In this document: positions 53,397 through 62,422 of the stretch, one piece after another
How the letters are laid out: the number at the start of each line of letters is the position of its first letter
Numbering within the stretch: the first letter of the stretch is position 1
Assembly (NCBI RefSeq): GCF_000758325.1
Contig: NZ_CP009459.1
Span: 806,001 to 870,000, forward strand
Source of the DNA: Cedecea neteri
GTDB lineage: Bacteria; Pseudomonadota; Gammaproteobacteria; Enterobacterales; Enterobacteriaceae
Direction of reading: 5' to 3'
DNA length: 64,000 bases
Made by a program: the position numbers and the translations under genes
Notes under the pieces: model-generated
The model's input: only the letters and a program-made list of their open reading frames with translations
Databases searched by the model: none
What the model was told of the DNA's origin: nothing

Positions 53397-54382
53397 CCTC
53401 CCATCCTTTTATTGACCAAAACGGGCAAGCAATCGACCGGGACAGCGCCTACGCCGCGGCTTCATGGCTGACGCTGATGATGTCGGACGACGTTAGCGAG
53501 CAGGATAAAGCCGACTGGCAAAAATGGCTGGCGGCCAGCAGTGAAAACCAGCGTGCCTGGCAGCATGTCGAGGCGGTTTGCGCCAGCTTCCGGCAGGTTG
53601 ACGGCAAACTGGCGCGGCAGAGCCTGTCTTCATTAAAAAACAGCAGCAGGCGTCGGGCGCTAAAAGGATTAGGCGCTCTGCTGCTGGTCGGGGGTTCGCT
53701 GGAATGGGGACGACAGCAGCACGGCTGGGAAGCGTTCATCGCCGATTACCGCACCGGGACGGGCGAGCAGCGGCAGGTTGAGCTCAGCGAAGGCAGCCGC
53801 CTGCTGCTGGACACTCAAACCGCGCTGAACGTGCATTTTACCGGGCAACAGCGCCAGATTGAGCTGCTCGGCGGCGACCTGCTGATTACGACCGGGCAGA
53901 AGGAAAAGCTGGCGGCATGGCCCCGGCCTTTTAGCGTGACGACGCCACAGGGCAAAGTGCTCGCGCTGGGCACCCAATTCCGGGTGAAGCTGGAGCCGGG
54001 GCTTACCCGCGTGGCGGTTTACCACGGCGCAGTCCGGCTTTATCCGCGCAGCTCAGGCCTTGCCGGGCTACAGCTCGCGGCGGGCCAGGGCGCGTGGCTA
54101 AGCGGGGCGGGATCCGGGGGCCTGCACGGCGGTGAAAAAGAGCCTGGCTGGGTGCACGGCAAACTGCTGGCCGACAATATGCCGCTGGGCGATTTCCTGC
54201 GGGAAGTTAATCGCTACCGCCCCGGCGTCCTGCGCTGCGACGAAGATATTGCGGCCCTGCGGCTGTCCGGCGTTTTCCCGCTGGCGGATACTGACCAGAT
54301 TCTGGCTGCGTTACCCCGCGTCCTGCCTGTCAGAATAAATACGTTATCTCGTTACTGGGTCAGCCTTTCACGCAGTGAATAA
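53393..54382 (+). CDS. FecR/HasS-like anti-sigma factor
   Basis: 329 aa. A cytoplasmic DUF4880-type part (AASWLTLMMSDDVSEQDKAD, QRAWQHVEAVCASF) is followed by one membrane helix (about residues 88-105, GLGALLLVGGSLEW). Then the periplasmic FecR domain: YRTGTGEQRQVELSEGSRLL and TPQGKVLALGTQFRV. It senses the receptor STN domain and controls the sigma factor. ATGA overlap with the sigma gene shows coupling. Confidence 0.93.
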   Translation: MTSHPFIDQNGQAIDRDSAYAAASWLTLMMSDDVSEQDKADWQKWLAASSENQRAWQHVEAVCASFRQVDGKLARQSLSSLKNSSRRRALKGLGALLLVGGSLEWGRQQHGWEAFIADYRTGTGEQRQVELSEGSRLLLDTQTALNVHFTGQQRQIELLGGDLLITTGQKEKLAAWPRPFSVTTPQGKVLALGTQFRVKLEPGLTRVAVYHGAVRLYPRSSGLAGLQLAAGQGAWLSGAGSGGLHGGEKEPGWVHGKLLADNMPLGDFLREVNRYRPGVLRCDEDIAALRLSGVFPLADTDQILAALPRVLPVRINTLSRYWVSLSRSE

Positions 54383-54515
54383 TGCTTCGTAACAGGGTAA
54401 TCCATGTCAGTTGTCTCGTTATTCATGTCAGCCTGCCCCTTTGGGCGTTTCGCGTGTCCTCTCTCTTATCCCCACTGAAACAACAGCCCTTAGCCCGGCT
54501 GCGGAGTATTTTGTC

Positions 54516-55313
54516 ATGCCTTCTACCCTGCCGATAAGACAGCCTTTTCCTGCCTGGTCCGACGGCCTGCCTCCCTCACGCCGCAGCATCGGGCTGGTGC
54601 TGGCGCTCTTGCTGCACGCGGGCATTTTTCTCTGGCTGACCAACCGGCCCACGCAGGAGCAGCCGGCCACCGCGCCACCGCCGATTGCGCTGATGATCCT
54701 CCCGACAGACGATCCGGCCTCTGTCGCCACGCCAGCAAAGCAACCCGATAAGATCAAGCAGACCCAGTCGGCGGCACCTCAGGAAAAGGCCGAGTCGAAG
54801 GAGGAGGTGAAGAGCGTGGAGGCCCCGAACCCGGAGATCGTTGTGGCCAAAAAAGTGCGCCATAAAGTCATCACCAAACCTCAGCCGGTTAAGCCGCACG
54901 ATGCGGAAGTGCCGCCAGCCCCTGCGCCACCTGCACCTGAAACCCATGCCCCAGCCAGCCACCCGCAGCAAAGCGCCGGCAGAGCAGGAAGCAGCGCGGT
55001 GAGTGCCCCCAGCCCAGGCGAAGTGAACTGGGTCGGGCTGCTGCGCCAGCGGCTCGACCGCTTCAAACGCTACCCGGCTCAGGCTTTACGCCAGCAGGCG
55101 CAGGGCGTGGTTTACCTGAGCCTGACGCTGAACCGGGAGGGCCAGGTCCTTAGCGTGGCGCTGGAAAAAAGCAGCGGCACACCAACGCTGGATCGGGAAG
55201 CCCTTGCCCTGCCGACTCGTGCGGTTCCGCTGCCCGCCCCCACGGACGATATCGCCCCAGGCCAGGCGCAAATAACCCTCACGCTGCCGATCCGGTTCGA
55301 TCTCCGCCAGTAA
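54516..55313 (+). CDS. TonB paralogue (HasB-like)
   Basis: 265 aa from the ATG at 54516; upstream frame to 54411 adds 35 unlikely residues. One N-terminal helix IGLVLALLLHAGIFLW (His in the TonB S/H position), then a Pro/Lys-rich periplasmic spacer (residues 60-170). The C-terminal TonB domain has RLDRFKRYPAQALRQQAQGV and SSGTPTLDREALALPTRAVP. It likely energises the linked receptor with ExbBD, as HasB does for HasR. Starts 133 bp after the FecR-like stop. Confidence 0.9.
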   Translation: MPSTLPIRQPFPAWSDGLPPSRRSIGLVLALLLHAGIFLWLTNRPTQEQPATAPPPIALMILPTDDPASVATPAKQPDKIKQTQSAAPQEKAESKEEVKSVEAPNPEIVVAKKVRHKVITKPQPVKPHDAEVPPAPAPPAPETHAPASHPQQSAGRAGSSAVSAPSPGEVNWVGLLRQRLDRFKRYPAQALRQQAQGVVYLSLTLNREGQVLSVALEKSSGTPTLDREALALPTRAVPLPAPTDDIAPGQAQITLTLPIRFDLRQ

Positions 55314-55320
55314 ATTCCTT

Positions 55321-55351
55321 TGCTCAATGCTCGATAATGCAGCATTGAGCA
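55321..55351. promoter_or_regulatory. Perfect 11-bp inverted repeat and CGAGCA motifs upstream of the PRT gene
   Basis: TGCTCAATGCT and AGCATTGAGCA flank a 9-base loop. It could act as a terminator of the TonB gene, though no T-run follows, or as an operator. Between 55410 and 55460 the hexamer CGAGCA occurs three more times (AATCGAGCATT, AATCGAGCAAC, AACGAGCAATG). Repeats of this kind upstream of a DeoR-controlled operon suggest binding by the DeoR-type protein encoded at 56872-57636. Confidence 0.5.
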
Positions 55352-55481
55352 TCACCTTCCTGTGCGATCGTTTTTGATCACAAAAAATACGCTAATATCA
55401 CGCTAACATTGCACAATCGAGCATTCGATCTTATTTTAATCGAGCAACAACGAGCAATGACATTTTAGCGAGGATGCAGCA

Positions 55482-56000
55482 GTGAGAAACAATCATGTAG
55501 GACACATAGTGATGAATGAGTCGACGATTGCCGATGGCGTCACCAAAGTCGCCCGGCAGTTGAACAGTCGCTATCACGAAGCGGTAGTGATCACGGTCGT
55601 GCCCGGTGGGATCCTGTTTACCGCCGATCTGGTCAGACAGTTAACTTTCGATATTTCAATGGACTATATTTCCTGCCCGCACACGCCCGGCGACAGAAAT
55701 AACAGCTCTACCATCGTTTACCACGACAACATTGGCATCAGGGGGAAAGACGTAATCCTGGTGGATGACGCCATTGAGTCCGGCGGCACCATGAAGCGGC
55801 TGGTCGAGCATTTAATCGATCATTACGCCCCGAAATCACTCTCCATTGCCACCTTATTTGTGAAGCCTGGTCGCGTAGAGATCCCCGTGGAGCAATGTTA
55901 TGCCTACATCATGGACAACGACGATCTGCTCATTGGCTACGGCATGCCGTGGCAAAACAAGTACCGCAACCTGCCGTTCGTTTCAAAACTAAAAATATAA
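55482..56000 (+). CDS. Type-I phosphoribosyltransferase-domain protein
   Basis: 172 aa from a GTG at 55482; an ATG at 55512 is an alternative. The PRPP-binding loop is VILVDDAIESGGTMKRLVEH, with the two acidic residues that hold ribose. The N-terminal strand VVITVVPGGILFTADLVRQL resembles hypoxanthine phosphoribosyltransferases. It is distinct in sequence from E. coli Hpt and Gpt. The natural base is not known. It is followed by a HAD phosphatase 34 bp later, so a nucleotide-salvage or sugar-phosphate path is likely. Confidence 0.82.
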   Translation: MRNNHVGHIVMNESTIADGVTKVARQLNSRYHEAVVITVVPGGILFTADLVRQLTFDISMDYISCPHTPGDRNNSSTIVYHDNIGIRGKDVILVDDAIESGGTMKRLVEHLIDHYAPKSLSIATLFVKPGRVEIPVEQCYAYIMDNDDLLIGYGMPWQNKYRNLPFVSKLKI

Positions 56001-56034
56001 ACGCCTACAGAACACTTACCGATGGGATAACAAC

Positions 56035-56841
56035 ATGATAAAGCTAATTATTACCGACCTGGACGGCACTTTTCTCAATAGCCACGGCGACTATGACCGT
56101 GAATTATTTGCCCAAACCCACCGCTTAATGGCCGAGCAAGGCGTCCATTTTGCCGCCTGTACCGGCAAGCAGTGCCAGCGGGTAGAAGAGCTGTTCACCG
56201 ATTACCGCGAGGATTTATGGATCATCGGCGACAGCGCCACACGCATCAAAAGAAACGGCGAATATGTCTACGAGTCGCTGATCAATAATGCGCTGGGATT
56301 ACGCATTATCGACACGCTGGAGGCCGCCAGCGACAGCCACGTGATTGTTGCCTGCGGCAGCGAAAGCGCGTTTGTTCGTAAAGACGTGCCGCAGCGGCTG
56401 CAGGACAAAATGCGCCAGTCCTACGCCAGCCTGGCGCTGGTGGACTCTTTGGCCGAACTCGAGTGTGATTTCGTGAAGATCAGCGTCTATGACGAAGTCG
56501 GAAACTGCCCGCAGACTCGCCCGGTTCTCAGGCCGTTTGAGCAGGATGTCTACATCGTGGTGTCCGAAGCAGCGTGGATAGATATTGCCGATTACGGCGT
56601 TCATAAAGGAACAACGGTGCAAAGGCTCCAGCAGTTACTGAACGTCAGCCCGGCGGAAACTCTCGCCTTTGGCGACGGGTACAACGACCTGGAGCTGCTG
56701 GCCCAGGCGGAATACAGCTTCGCGATGCGTAATGCGTTTGAAGAGACCAAAGCCGCGGCCCGATTTATTACCGGCAGCAATGATGAAAGCGCGGTCCAGA
56801 ACACGATAAAAAGTCTGCTGGCGCTGCAAAGCAAAGTCTGA
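56035..56841 (+). CDS. Cof-type HAD phosphatase
   Basis: 268 aa. HAD motif I is DLDGTFLNS (Asp8, Asp10), motif II begins CTGKQCQRVEEL, motif III has HKGTTVQRL and motif IV GDGYNDLELL. It has the C2B cap of the Cof/YidA/YbiV group, which dephosphorylates sugar phosphates, PLP or flavin precursors. Here Gly-Lys replaces the more usual Gly-Arg in motif II. Co-transcribed with the phosphoribosyltransferase gene. Substrate unknown. Confidence 0.9.
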   Translation: MIKLIITDLDGTFLNSHGDYDRELFAQTHRLMAEQGVHFAACTGKQCQRVEELFTDYREDLWIIGDSATRIKRNGEYVYESLINNALGLRIIDTLEAASDSHVIVACGSESAFVRKDVPQRLQDKMRQSYASLALVDSLAELECDFVKISVYDEVGNCPQTRPVLRPFEQDVYIVVSEAAWIDIADYGVHKGTTVQRLQQLLNVSPAETLAFGDGYNDLELLAQAEYSFAMRNAFEETKAAARFITGSNDESAVQNTIKSLLALQSKV

Positions 56842-56845
56842 AGAA

Positions 56846-56865
56846 AGGCGGCATACATGCCGCCT
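56846..56865. terminator. Bidirectional hairpin between HAD gene and DeoR gene
   Basis: AGGCGGCATACATGCCGCCT forms a perfect stem, followed by GTTTCTCT on the plus strand and preceded by AAGAA. Between convergent genes. Confidence 0.65.
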
Positions 56866-56871
56866 GTTTCT

Positions 56872-57636
56872 CTAGCCCGCGATTTCAATCCGCAAATTAA
56901 CGCCGCCGAAATCGGCAATTTTGGTTTCGGCGCTGACCACCGCAATATCAATGTCTTCGCAGGGCGCCACTTTGTAGCGAGCCACCTGGGACATTTTATT
57001 GGCCGTCACGGCGGCGATCACCTCGTTGCTCTGGCTCAGCACTTCCCGTTTAAAACAGGCATCTTCGTAATAAACCGCGCTCAGACCAGCCTGCGGGTCC
57101 AGCCCGCACACGCCGATAAAGGTCTGATCGAAAACCATACCACGCAGCTGATTGACCGTGTCGGAACCCAGCGTGCTGCCAGTCAGCGGGTTAACTTTGC
57201 CACCCAACAGAATCAGCTCACCGCGCGTGCGCCCGCTCAGTGCCGCAGCAATCTGCGGGGAATTGGTGACAATGGTGAGATCCAGCTCTTCGGGGATAAA
57301 TTCCACCATCGCCAGATAGGTTGAACCGGCGTCGAGAAACACACAGGTATTGGCTTTGATCATCCCGGCGCACTTCCGCGCCACCTGGGTTTTCTCACCC
57401 ACATCCTGGGACACGCGCGTTTCGAAGCTGGCAGACTGCTGGAACTGGCTGATGGCGCCGCCGTAGACCTTTTTGCACAGGCCACGACGCGCCAACTCCT
57501 GCAGATCCCGGCGGATGGTGTGCTCGGACACACCCAGCTTCCGCGCCACATCGGCCCCGATCACCCTGCCCGTTTCGGTCAGGATCTGGTGGATCATCGC
57601 CTGGCGCTGTTCAGGCAATGCGTCATAATCAGTCAC
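56872..57636 (-). CDS. DeoR-family transcription regulator
   Basis: 254 aa. The N-terminal helix-turn-helix is VIGADVARKLGVSEHTIRRD, followed by the DeoR signature RRGLCKKVYGGA. The C-terminal DeoRC sensor domain has FLDAGSTYLAMVEFIP and TNSPQIAAAL. These regulators sense phosphorylated sugars. It is convergent with the PRT/HAD operon and probably controls it through sites near 55321-55460. Confidence 0.9.
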   Translation of the reverse strand: MTDYDALPEQRQAMIHQILTETGRVIGADVARKLGVSEHTIRRDLQELARRGLCKKVYGGAISQFQQSASFETRVSQDVGEKTQVARKCAGMIKANTCVFLDAGSTYLAMVEFIPEELDLTIVTNSPQIAAALSGRTRGELILLGGKVNPLTGSTLGSDTVNQLRGMVFDQTFIGVCGLDPQAGLSAVYYEDACFKREVLSQSNEVIAAVTANKMSQVARYKVAPCEDIDIAVVSAETKIADFGGVNLRIEIAG

Positions 57637-57708
57637 GTTTAGCCCTTAAATAGCTGCAATTGTGCATAACATATCACAATCTATCATCGGCACTCGAAAA
57701 GCGGTGCG

Positions 57709-58902
57709 TTAGCCTTCAACCAGCGCCTGCGCGCACGCCCAGGCGGAGCTCCAGGCCCACTGGAAGTTATAGCCGCCCAGCCAGCCGCTGACGTCCATCA
57801 CTTCGCCGATAAAATAAAGGCCTGGGGCTTTTTTGGCTTCCATGGTGCGGGAAGAGAGTTCATTGGTGTCCACGCCGCCGAGGGTCACTTCCGCCGTGCG
57901 GTAGCCTTCGGTGCCGTTCGGCTGCACGCGCCAGGCTTGCAGGGTGTCAACCAGCTCGCTTTGCTGGCGGCTGTTAAGCTGCTTCAGCGTCACGTCCGGG
58001 ATTTGTCCCAGCTGTTGCAAACACTCGACCAGACGTTTAGGCAGCACCATCGCCAGCGTGTTTTTCAGGCTCTGATTTGGGTGCGCTTTACGCTGCTCAT
58101 TGATAAAAACGTCCAGGTCTGTGTCGGGCAGCAAGTTGACGCTGACGAACTCACCCGGCTGCCAGTAGCTGGAAAGCTGCAGCACCGCAGGGCCAGAAAG
58201 GCCGCGATGGGTAAACAACAGGCTTTCGCGGAAGCTGACGCCGTTTTCTGCGGTGATGACGGACGGCACAGAGACGCCGGACAGCACCTGCAGCTGTTCG
58301 AGCAAAGGTTTATGCAGCGTGAACGGCACCAGGCCCGCACGGGTCGGCAGTACCTTCAGGCCAAACTGCTCGGCGACTTTATAGCCGAACGGCGTCGCAC
58401 CCAGCCCCGGCATCGACAGACCGCCGCTGGCGATAACCAGTTTCGCGCCCTGTACGCTGCAGCCGTTGAGCTGCAGGGTGTAACCCTGCTCGTCGCGTTC
58501 AATATTCAGCACTTCGCTGCGCAAGCGCATCGTCACTTTGCCTTTCTCGCATTCGGCCACCAGCATATCGACCACCTGCTGGGCAGAATCGTCGCAGAAC
58601 AGCTGCCCAAGGGTTTTCTCATGCCAGGCGATGCCGTGCTTGCCTACCATGTCGATAAAGTCCCACTGGGTGTAACGCGCCAGCGCAGATTTACAAAAAT
58701 GCGGGTTCTGGCTCAGATACGCCGCAGGCTCGACATAAAGATTGGTAAAGTTGCATCGCCCGCCGCCGGACATCAGGATTTTCCGGCCCGGTTTTTTACC
58801 ATTATCAATCAGCAATACGCGGCTGCCCGCCTGCCCGGCAACCGCCGCACAAAACATTCCCGCTGCACCCGCACCTATAATAATGGCATCAAACTTTTCC
58901 AC
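57709..58902 (-). CDS. yhiN: HI0933-family flavoprotein YhiN
   Basis: 397 aa. N-terminal FAD-binding GAGAAGMFCAAVAGQAGSRV and the family-specific GKKPGRKILMSGGGRCNFTN. The C terminus has GEVMDVSGWLGGYNFQWAWS. The position next to pitA, divergent, is as in E. coli. Predicted NAD(P)/FAD-dependent oxidoreductase; no substrate is established. Confidence 0.94.
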   Translation of the reverse strand: MEKFDAIIIGAGAAGMFCAAVAGQAGSRVLLIDNGKKPGRKILMSGGGRCNFTNLYVEPAAYLSQNPHFCKSALARYTQWDFIDMVGKHGIAWHEKTLGQLFCDDSAQQVVDMLVAECEKGKVTMRLRSEVLNIERDEQGYTLQLNGCSVQGAKLVIASGGLSMPGLGATPFGYKVAEQFGLKVLPTRAGLVPFTLHKPLLEQLQVLSGVSVPSVITAENGVSFRESLLFTHRGLSGPAVLQLSSYWQPGEFVSVNLLPDTDLDVFINEQRKAHPNQSLKNTLAMVLPKRLVECLQQLGQIPDVTLKQLNSRQQSELVDTLQAWRVQPNGTEGYRTAEVTLGGVDTNELSSRTMEAKKAPGLYFIGEVMDVSGWLGGYNFQWAWSSAWACAQALVEG

Positions 58903-59131
58903 GACCGACTCCCGACTATGCTTAAGGCAACGGATTGTAAAGACCTGAGGCTGGTCGCACCAGCTTTAAGGTGAATAACAAATGCAGGTGATTGATAAAC
59001 AAAATGTAAATCATTCCACCTGTGCGCCAGATGGCGACTAAAATCAAAAAAAGTCCAGATTTCACTTTGCCGCGGTGGAGGTTGTCTTACATAATGCGCC
59101 GCGTTCATGTCCTCAAAATGGCGTAACGTCT

Positions 59132-60628
59132 ATGCTACATTTGTTTGCCGGCCTGGATCTTCATACCGGGCTTTTACTTTTGCTTGCTCTGGCATTTGTG
59201 CTGTTCTACGAAGCCATTAATGGTTTCCACGATACGGCCAACGCAGTAGCAACGGTAATTTATACCCGCGCTATGCGATCGCAACTTGCGGTGGCAATGG
59301 CTGCGTTGTTTAACTTCTTCGGCGTTCTGCTCGGTGGGCTGAGCGTGGCCTATGCCATTGTGCATATGCTGCCTACAGATCTGCTGTTAAACGTAGGGTC
59401 TTCTCATGGTCTCGCCATGGTGTTCTCTATGTTACTGGCCGCTATTATCTGGAACCTCGGCACCTGGTATTTTGGTCTGCCGGCCTCCAGCTCCCATACG
59501 CTTATCGGTGCCATCATCGGTATCGGTTTGACCAACGCGCTGCTGACCGGCACCTCGGTTGTCGACGCGCTGAATATCCCAAAAGTCATTGGGATCTTCG
59601 CTTCCTTAATTCTGTCCCCGATTGTCGGGCTGGTGATAGCCGGTGGGTTGATTTTCCTGCTGCGTCGTTACTGGAGCAACACCAAGAAAAAGCAGCGTAT
59701 TCACCTGACGCCTGCGGAACGTGAAAAGCAAGACGGCAAGAAAAAGCCGCCTTTCTGGACGCGTATCGCGCTGATCCTGTCCGCTATCGGCGTGAGCTTC
59801 TCTCACGGCGCTAACGACGGCCAGAAAGGCATCGGTCTGATTATGCTGGTGCTGATTGGCGTCGCACCGGCGGGCTTCGTGGTTAACATGAATGCTTCCG
59901 GCTACGAAATCACCCGTACTCGCGATGCGGTGAACAACGTCGAAACTTTCTTCCAGCAACGTCCTGACCTGCTGAAGAAAGCCACCGGCACGGAACAGCT
60001 GATCCCTTCTCCGGAAGCGGGCGCGACTGAACCGGCTCAGTTCCACTGCCACCCGGCCAACGCGATTAACGCGCTGGACCGCGCGAAGCTAATGCTGACC
60101 GACATCGAAAGCTACGACAAGCTCACCATTGAGCAACGTAGCCAGCTGCGTCGCATCATGCTGTGCATCTCCGATACCACCGATAAAGTGGTGAAGCTGC
60201 CTGAAGTCAGCGCCGACGACCAGCGCCTGCTGAAGAAACTGAAAGGCGACATGCTTAGCACCATCGAGTACGCGCCGGTCTGGATTATTCTGGCGGTGGC
60301 TCTGGCTCTTGGTCTGGGTACGATGATCGGCTGGCGTCGCGTGGCGACCACCATCGGTGAGAAGATCGGTAAGAAAGGCATGACCTATGCGCAAGGGATG
60401 TCCGCGCAGATGACTGCCGCTGTTTCTATCGGTCTGGCAAGCTACACCGGGATGCCGGTTTCCACCACCCACGTGCTCTCTTCCTCCGTGGCGGGGACAA
60501 TGATCGTGGACGGCGGCGGCCTGCAGCGTAAGACGGTAACCAATATCCTGATGGCATGGATATTCACCTTACCGGCTTCGATTCTGCTTTCCGGCGGGCT
60601 GTACTGGATTGCGCTGCGCTTCGTGTAA
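59132..60628 (+). CDS. pitA: Low-affinity phosphate/metal-phosphate symporter PitA
   Basis: 498 aa from the ATG at 59132 ([16 protein letters not shown]), close to the 499 aa of E. coli. A GTG-like upstream frame from 59075 is not conserved. Two PiT repeats: [18 protein letters not shown] and [12 protein letters not shown], with [14 protein letters not shown] and [11 protein letters not shown]. It carries neutral metal-phosphate with protons and is a main Zn and Mg entry path. Follows yhiN divergently with a 229-bp spacer. Confidence 0.96.
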   Translation: MLHLFAGLDLHTGLLLLLALAFVLFYEAINGFHDTANAVATVIYTRAMRSQLAVAMAALFNFFGVLLGGLSVAYAIVHMLPTDLLLNVGSSHGLAMVFSMLLAAIIWNLGTWYFGLPASSSHTLIGAIIGIGLTNALLTGTSVVDALNIPKVIGIFASLILSPIVGLVIAGGLIFLLRRYWSNTKKKQRIHLTPAEREKQDGKKKPPFWTRIALILSAIGVSFSHGANDGQKGIGLIMLVLIGVAPAGFVVNMNASGYEITRTRDAVNNVETFFQQRPDLLKKATGTEQLIPSPEAGATEPAQFHCHPANAINALDRAKLMLTDIESYDKLTIEQRSQLRRIMLCISDTTDKVVKLPEVSADDQRLLKKLKGDMLSTIEYAPVWIILAVALALGLGTMIGWRRVATTIGEKIGKKGMTYAQGMSAQMTAAVSIGLASYTGMPVSTTHVLSSSVAGTMIVDGGGLQRKTVTNILMAWIFTLPASILLSGGLYWIALRFV

Positions 60629-60643
60629 GCCGTAGCCAAAGAA

Positions 60644-60675
60644 AAAGCGGGTCAGGAAACTGGCCCGCTTTTTTT
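60644..60675 (+). terminator. Terminator of pitA
   Basis: Stem AAAGCGGGTCAG-GAAA-CTGGCCCGCTTT with one G-U pair, followed by TTTTTATGC. A GNRA-type loop and a long T-run make it strong. Confidence 0.92.
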
Positions 60676-60703
60676 ATGCTTGTCCATAACGCTGCCCTAC
60701 AAA

Positions 60704-61039
60704 CTAGTGCCAGATAATTAATCCAACCAGGCTAATCACCACCAGACCACACAGCGAACTCGTCAGAATAAACTGGCGGCGCAGGCGCTCACAGCGGCGA
60801 ATAAACTCCTCATCATGATGATCGACATAGCGCTGGCCGTAAATGTAACGCACCAGCCTGACCTGCTTGCTGGGTTGACCATGTGAGGTGAAAAAACCGC
60901 CGCCATCAACGTACTGATACAGCAGTGGATCGCACCCACGCAGCACCACCAGTAACGCGCGCAGTGAAGAGTAATAGCGCGCCATATTCACGACACAAAC
61001 TACACAAAGCGCCCAGAACAGCGCGACGGTGCTGATCAT
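60704..61039 (-). CDS. uspB: Universal stress protein B
   Basis: 111 aa from the ATG at 61039 ([20 protein letters not shown]), the E. coli length. A longer frame to 61141 adds 34 residues not in the family. Two membrane helices at the ends (residues 2-20 and about 89-110). In E. coli, sigma-S controls it and its loss makes cells sensitive to ethanol in stationary phase. Divergent from uspA as usual. Confidence 0.94.
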   Translation of the reverse strand: MISTVALFWALCVVCVVNMARYYSSLRALLVVLRGCDPLLYQYVDGGGFFTSHGQPSKQVRLVRYIYGQRYVDHHDEEFIRRCERLRRQFILTSSLCGLVVISLVGLIIWH

Positions 61040-61405
61040 GTACCCCTCCCGGCGAAGCCCTCGAAGCCATTGCTTCGGGACAACCGCTCTCCCCGAAAAC
61101 CTTGTCAGACAATCCTGCAACGAATAACCGATACAGGTCACAGATCTCTTCCCGCCCGGCTCATTTAATAGTGTAGGAGATCCCTTAATTTTTTTACCAC
61201 CGCGTTAATCTTTATCAAAGTGGCCGCATTCATTTTTCGCTTGAATGTGATTAAGGGATGGCGCATTGTCGGGCTGAAGAAGGTTCGATAAAAGCGAAAT
61301 ACCATCTACAATTGAAGTCTTTAGATCGGGTGACCGTAGCTCATGCCGCTACGGTTTAAAAGATGACGGCGAGAGTCATCGATAACTTATGGAAGGAGTA
61401 ACATT
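61040..61405. promoter_or_regulatory. uspB-uspA divergent control region
   Basis: 366 bp. A site TTAAT-CTTT-ATCAA (61205-61218) matches the FNR consensus TTGAT-N4-ATCAA at 9 of 10 positions. ATCCCTTAAT (61180-61189) and ATTAAGGGAT (61250-61259) form an inverted repeat with a 60-bp gap that encloses the FNR-like site. CCGTAGC-TCATGCC-GCTACGG (61333-61353) would form a hairpin in the uspA 5' leader. GGAAGGAG precedes the uspA start. No gene is seen in the region. Confidence 0.55.
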
Positions 61406-61843
61406 ATGGCTTACAAACACATTCTGATCGCGGTTGACCTCTCCCCTGAGAGTAAAGTCCTGGTAGAAAAAGCCGTCTCAATGGCTCGGCCTTACAACGC
61501 GAAAGTTTCCCTGATTCATGTCGATGTGAATTACTCCGATCTGTATACCGGGCTGATTGATGTCAATCTGGGCGATATGCAGAAACGCATTTCCGAAGAG
61601 ACTCACCACGCGCTCACCGAGCTGTCTACCGGGGCAGGTTACCCGATTACCGAAACCCTGAGCGGCAGCGGCGATCTGGGCCAGGTGCTGGTCGATGCCA
61701 TTAAAAAATACGATATGGATCTAGTGGTTTGTGGTCACCACCAGGATTTCTGGAGCAAGCTGATGTCCTCTGCGCGCCAGCTGATCAATACCGTGCATGT
61801 GGATATGCTGATTGTTCCGCTGCGTGATGACGAAGACGAGTAA
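61406..61843 (+). CDS. uspA: Universal stress protein A
   Basis: 145 aa, one residue longer than E. coli UspA. Starts [20 protein letters not shown]. The C-terminal half has [20 protein letters not shown] then DMLIVPL. It lacks the full G-2x-G-9x-G(S/T) ATP-binding motif, as UspA does. A cytosolic dimer induced by growth arrest and many stresses. It is followed at once by the long tandem-repeat array, which begins 7 bp after the stop. Confidence 0.97.
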   Translation: MAYKHILIAVDLSPESKVLVEKAVSMARPYNAKVSLIHVDVNYSDLYTGLIDVNLGDMQKRISEETHHALTELSTGAGYPITETLSGSGDLGQVLVDAIKKYDMDLVVCGHHQDFWSKLMSSARQLINTVHVDMLIVPLRDDEDE

Positions 61844-61849
61844 CATTTT

Positions 61850-62362
61850 CCCCTCACCCTAACCCTCTCCCCAAAGGGGAGAGGGGACTGAATTGCGGTA
61901 AGCATTAACCCCTCACCCTAACCCTATCCCCAAAGGGGAAAGGGGATTGAATTGCGGTAAGCATTAACCCCTCACTCTAGCCCTTCTCCCCAAAGGGGAA
62001 AGGGGATTGAATTGCGGTAAGCATTAACCCCTCACTCTAGCCCTCTCCCCAAAGGGGAAAGGGGATTGAATTGCGGTAAGCATTACCCCTCACTCTAGCC
62101 CTCTCCCCAAAGGGGAAAGGGGATTGAATTGCGGTAAGCATTACCCCTCACTCTAGCCCTCTCCCCAAAGGGGAGAGGGGACTTGAATTGCGGTAAGCAT
62201 TACCCCTCACTCTAGCCCTCTCCCCAAAGGGGAAAGGGGATTGAATTGCGGTAAGCATTAACCCCTCACCCTAACCCTCTCCCCAAAGGGGAAAGGGGAT
62301 TGAATTGCGGTAAGCATTAACCCCTCACTCTAGCCCTCTCCCCAAAGGGGAGAGGGGACTTG
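61850..62362. repeat. Nine-copy tandem array of a 58-60 bp hairpin repeat
   Basis: Units start at 61850, 61909, 61968, 62028, 62086, 62144, 62203, 62262 and 62321. Eight are complete, the ninth loses the tail. Each has a CCCTCACYCTARCCCTCTCC arm, CCAAAGGGGARAGGGG closing the hairpin, and a unit tail GAATTGCGGTAAGCATTA. Differences between copies are few (CACCCTAA or CACTCTAG; GAGAGG or GAAAGG; TTAA or TTA at the joint). Period changes of one base come from small indels. This is a recent expansion of the hairpin family found singly at 837, 8372, 8432, 14250 and 14314. Confidence 0.97.
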
Positions 62363-62384
62363 ATAGAGCACAAGCCTTTGATTT

Positions 62385-62422
62385 TCCCCCTCTCCCTTCC
62401 AGGGAGAGGGTCGGGGTGAGGG
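62385..62422. repeat. Inverted hairpin copy closing the array, abutting DUF559 gene
   Basis: CCCCCTCTCCCTTCCAGGGA then GAGGGTCGGGGTGAGGG lies in the opposite orientation to the nine tandem units. It ends on the base before the stop codon of the DUF559 gene. The layout array-plus-inverted copy equals the pair at 14250-14348 with one arm amplified. Confidence 0.9.

Noticed and set aside
61850-62362. Regular array that might be read as CRISPR
   Set aside because: The whole 58-60 bp unit is repeated; there are no unique spacers and no cas genes. It is a tandem repeat of a hairpin element.
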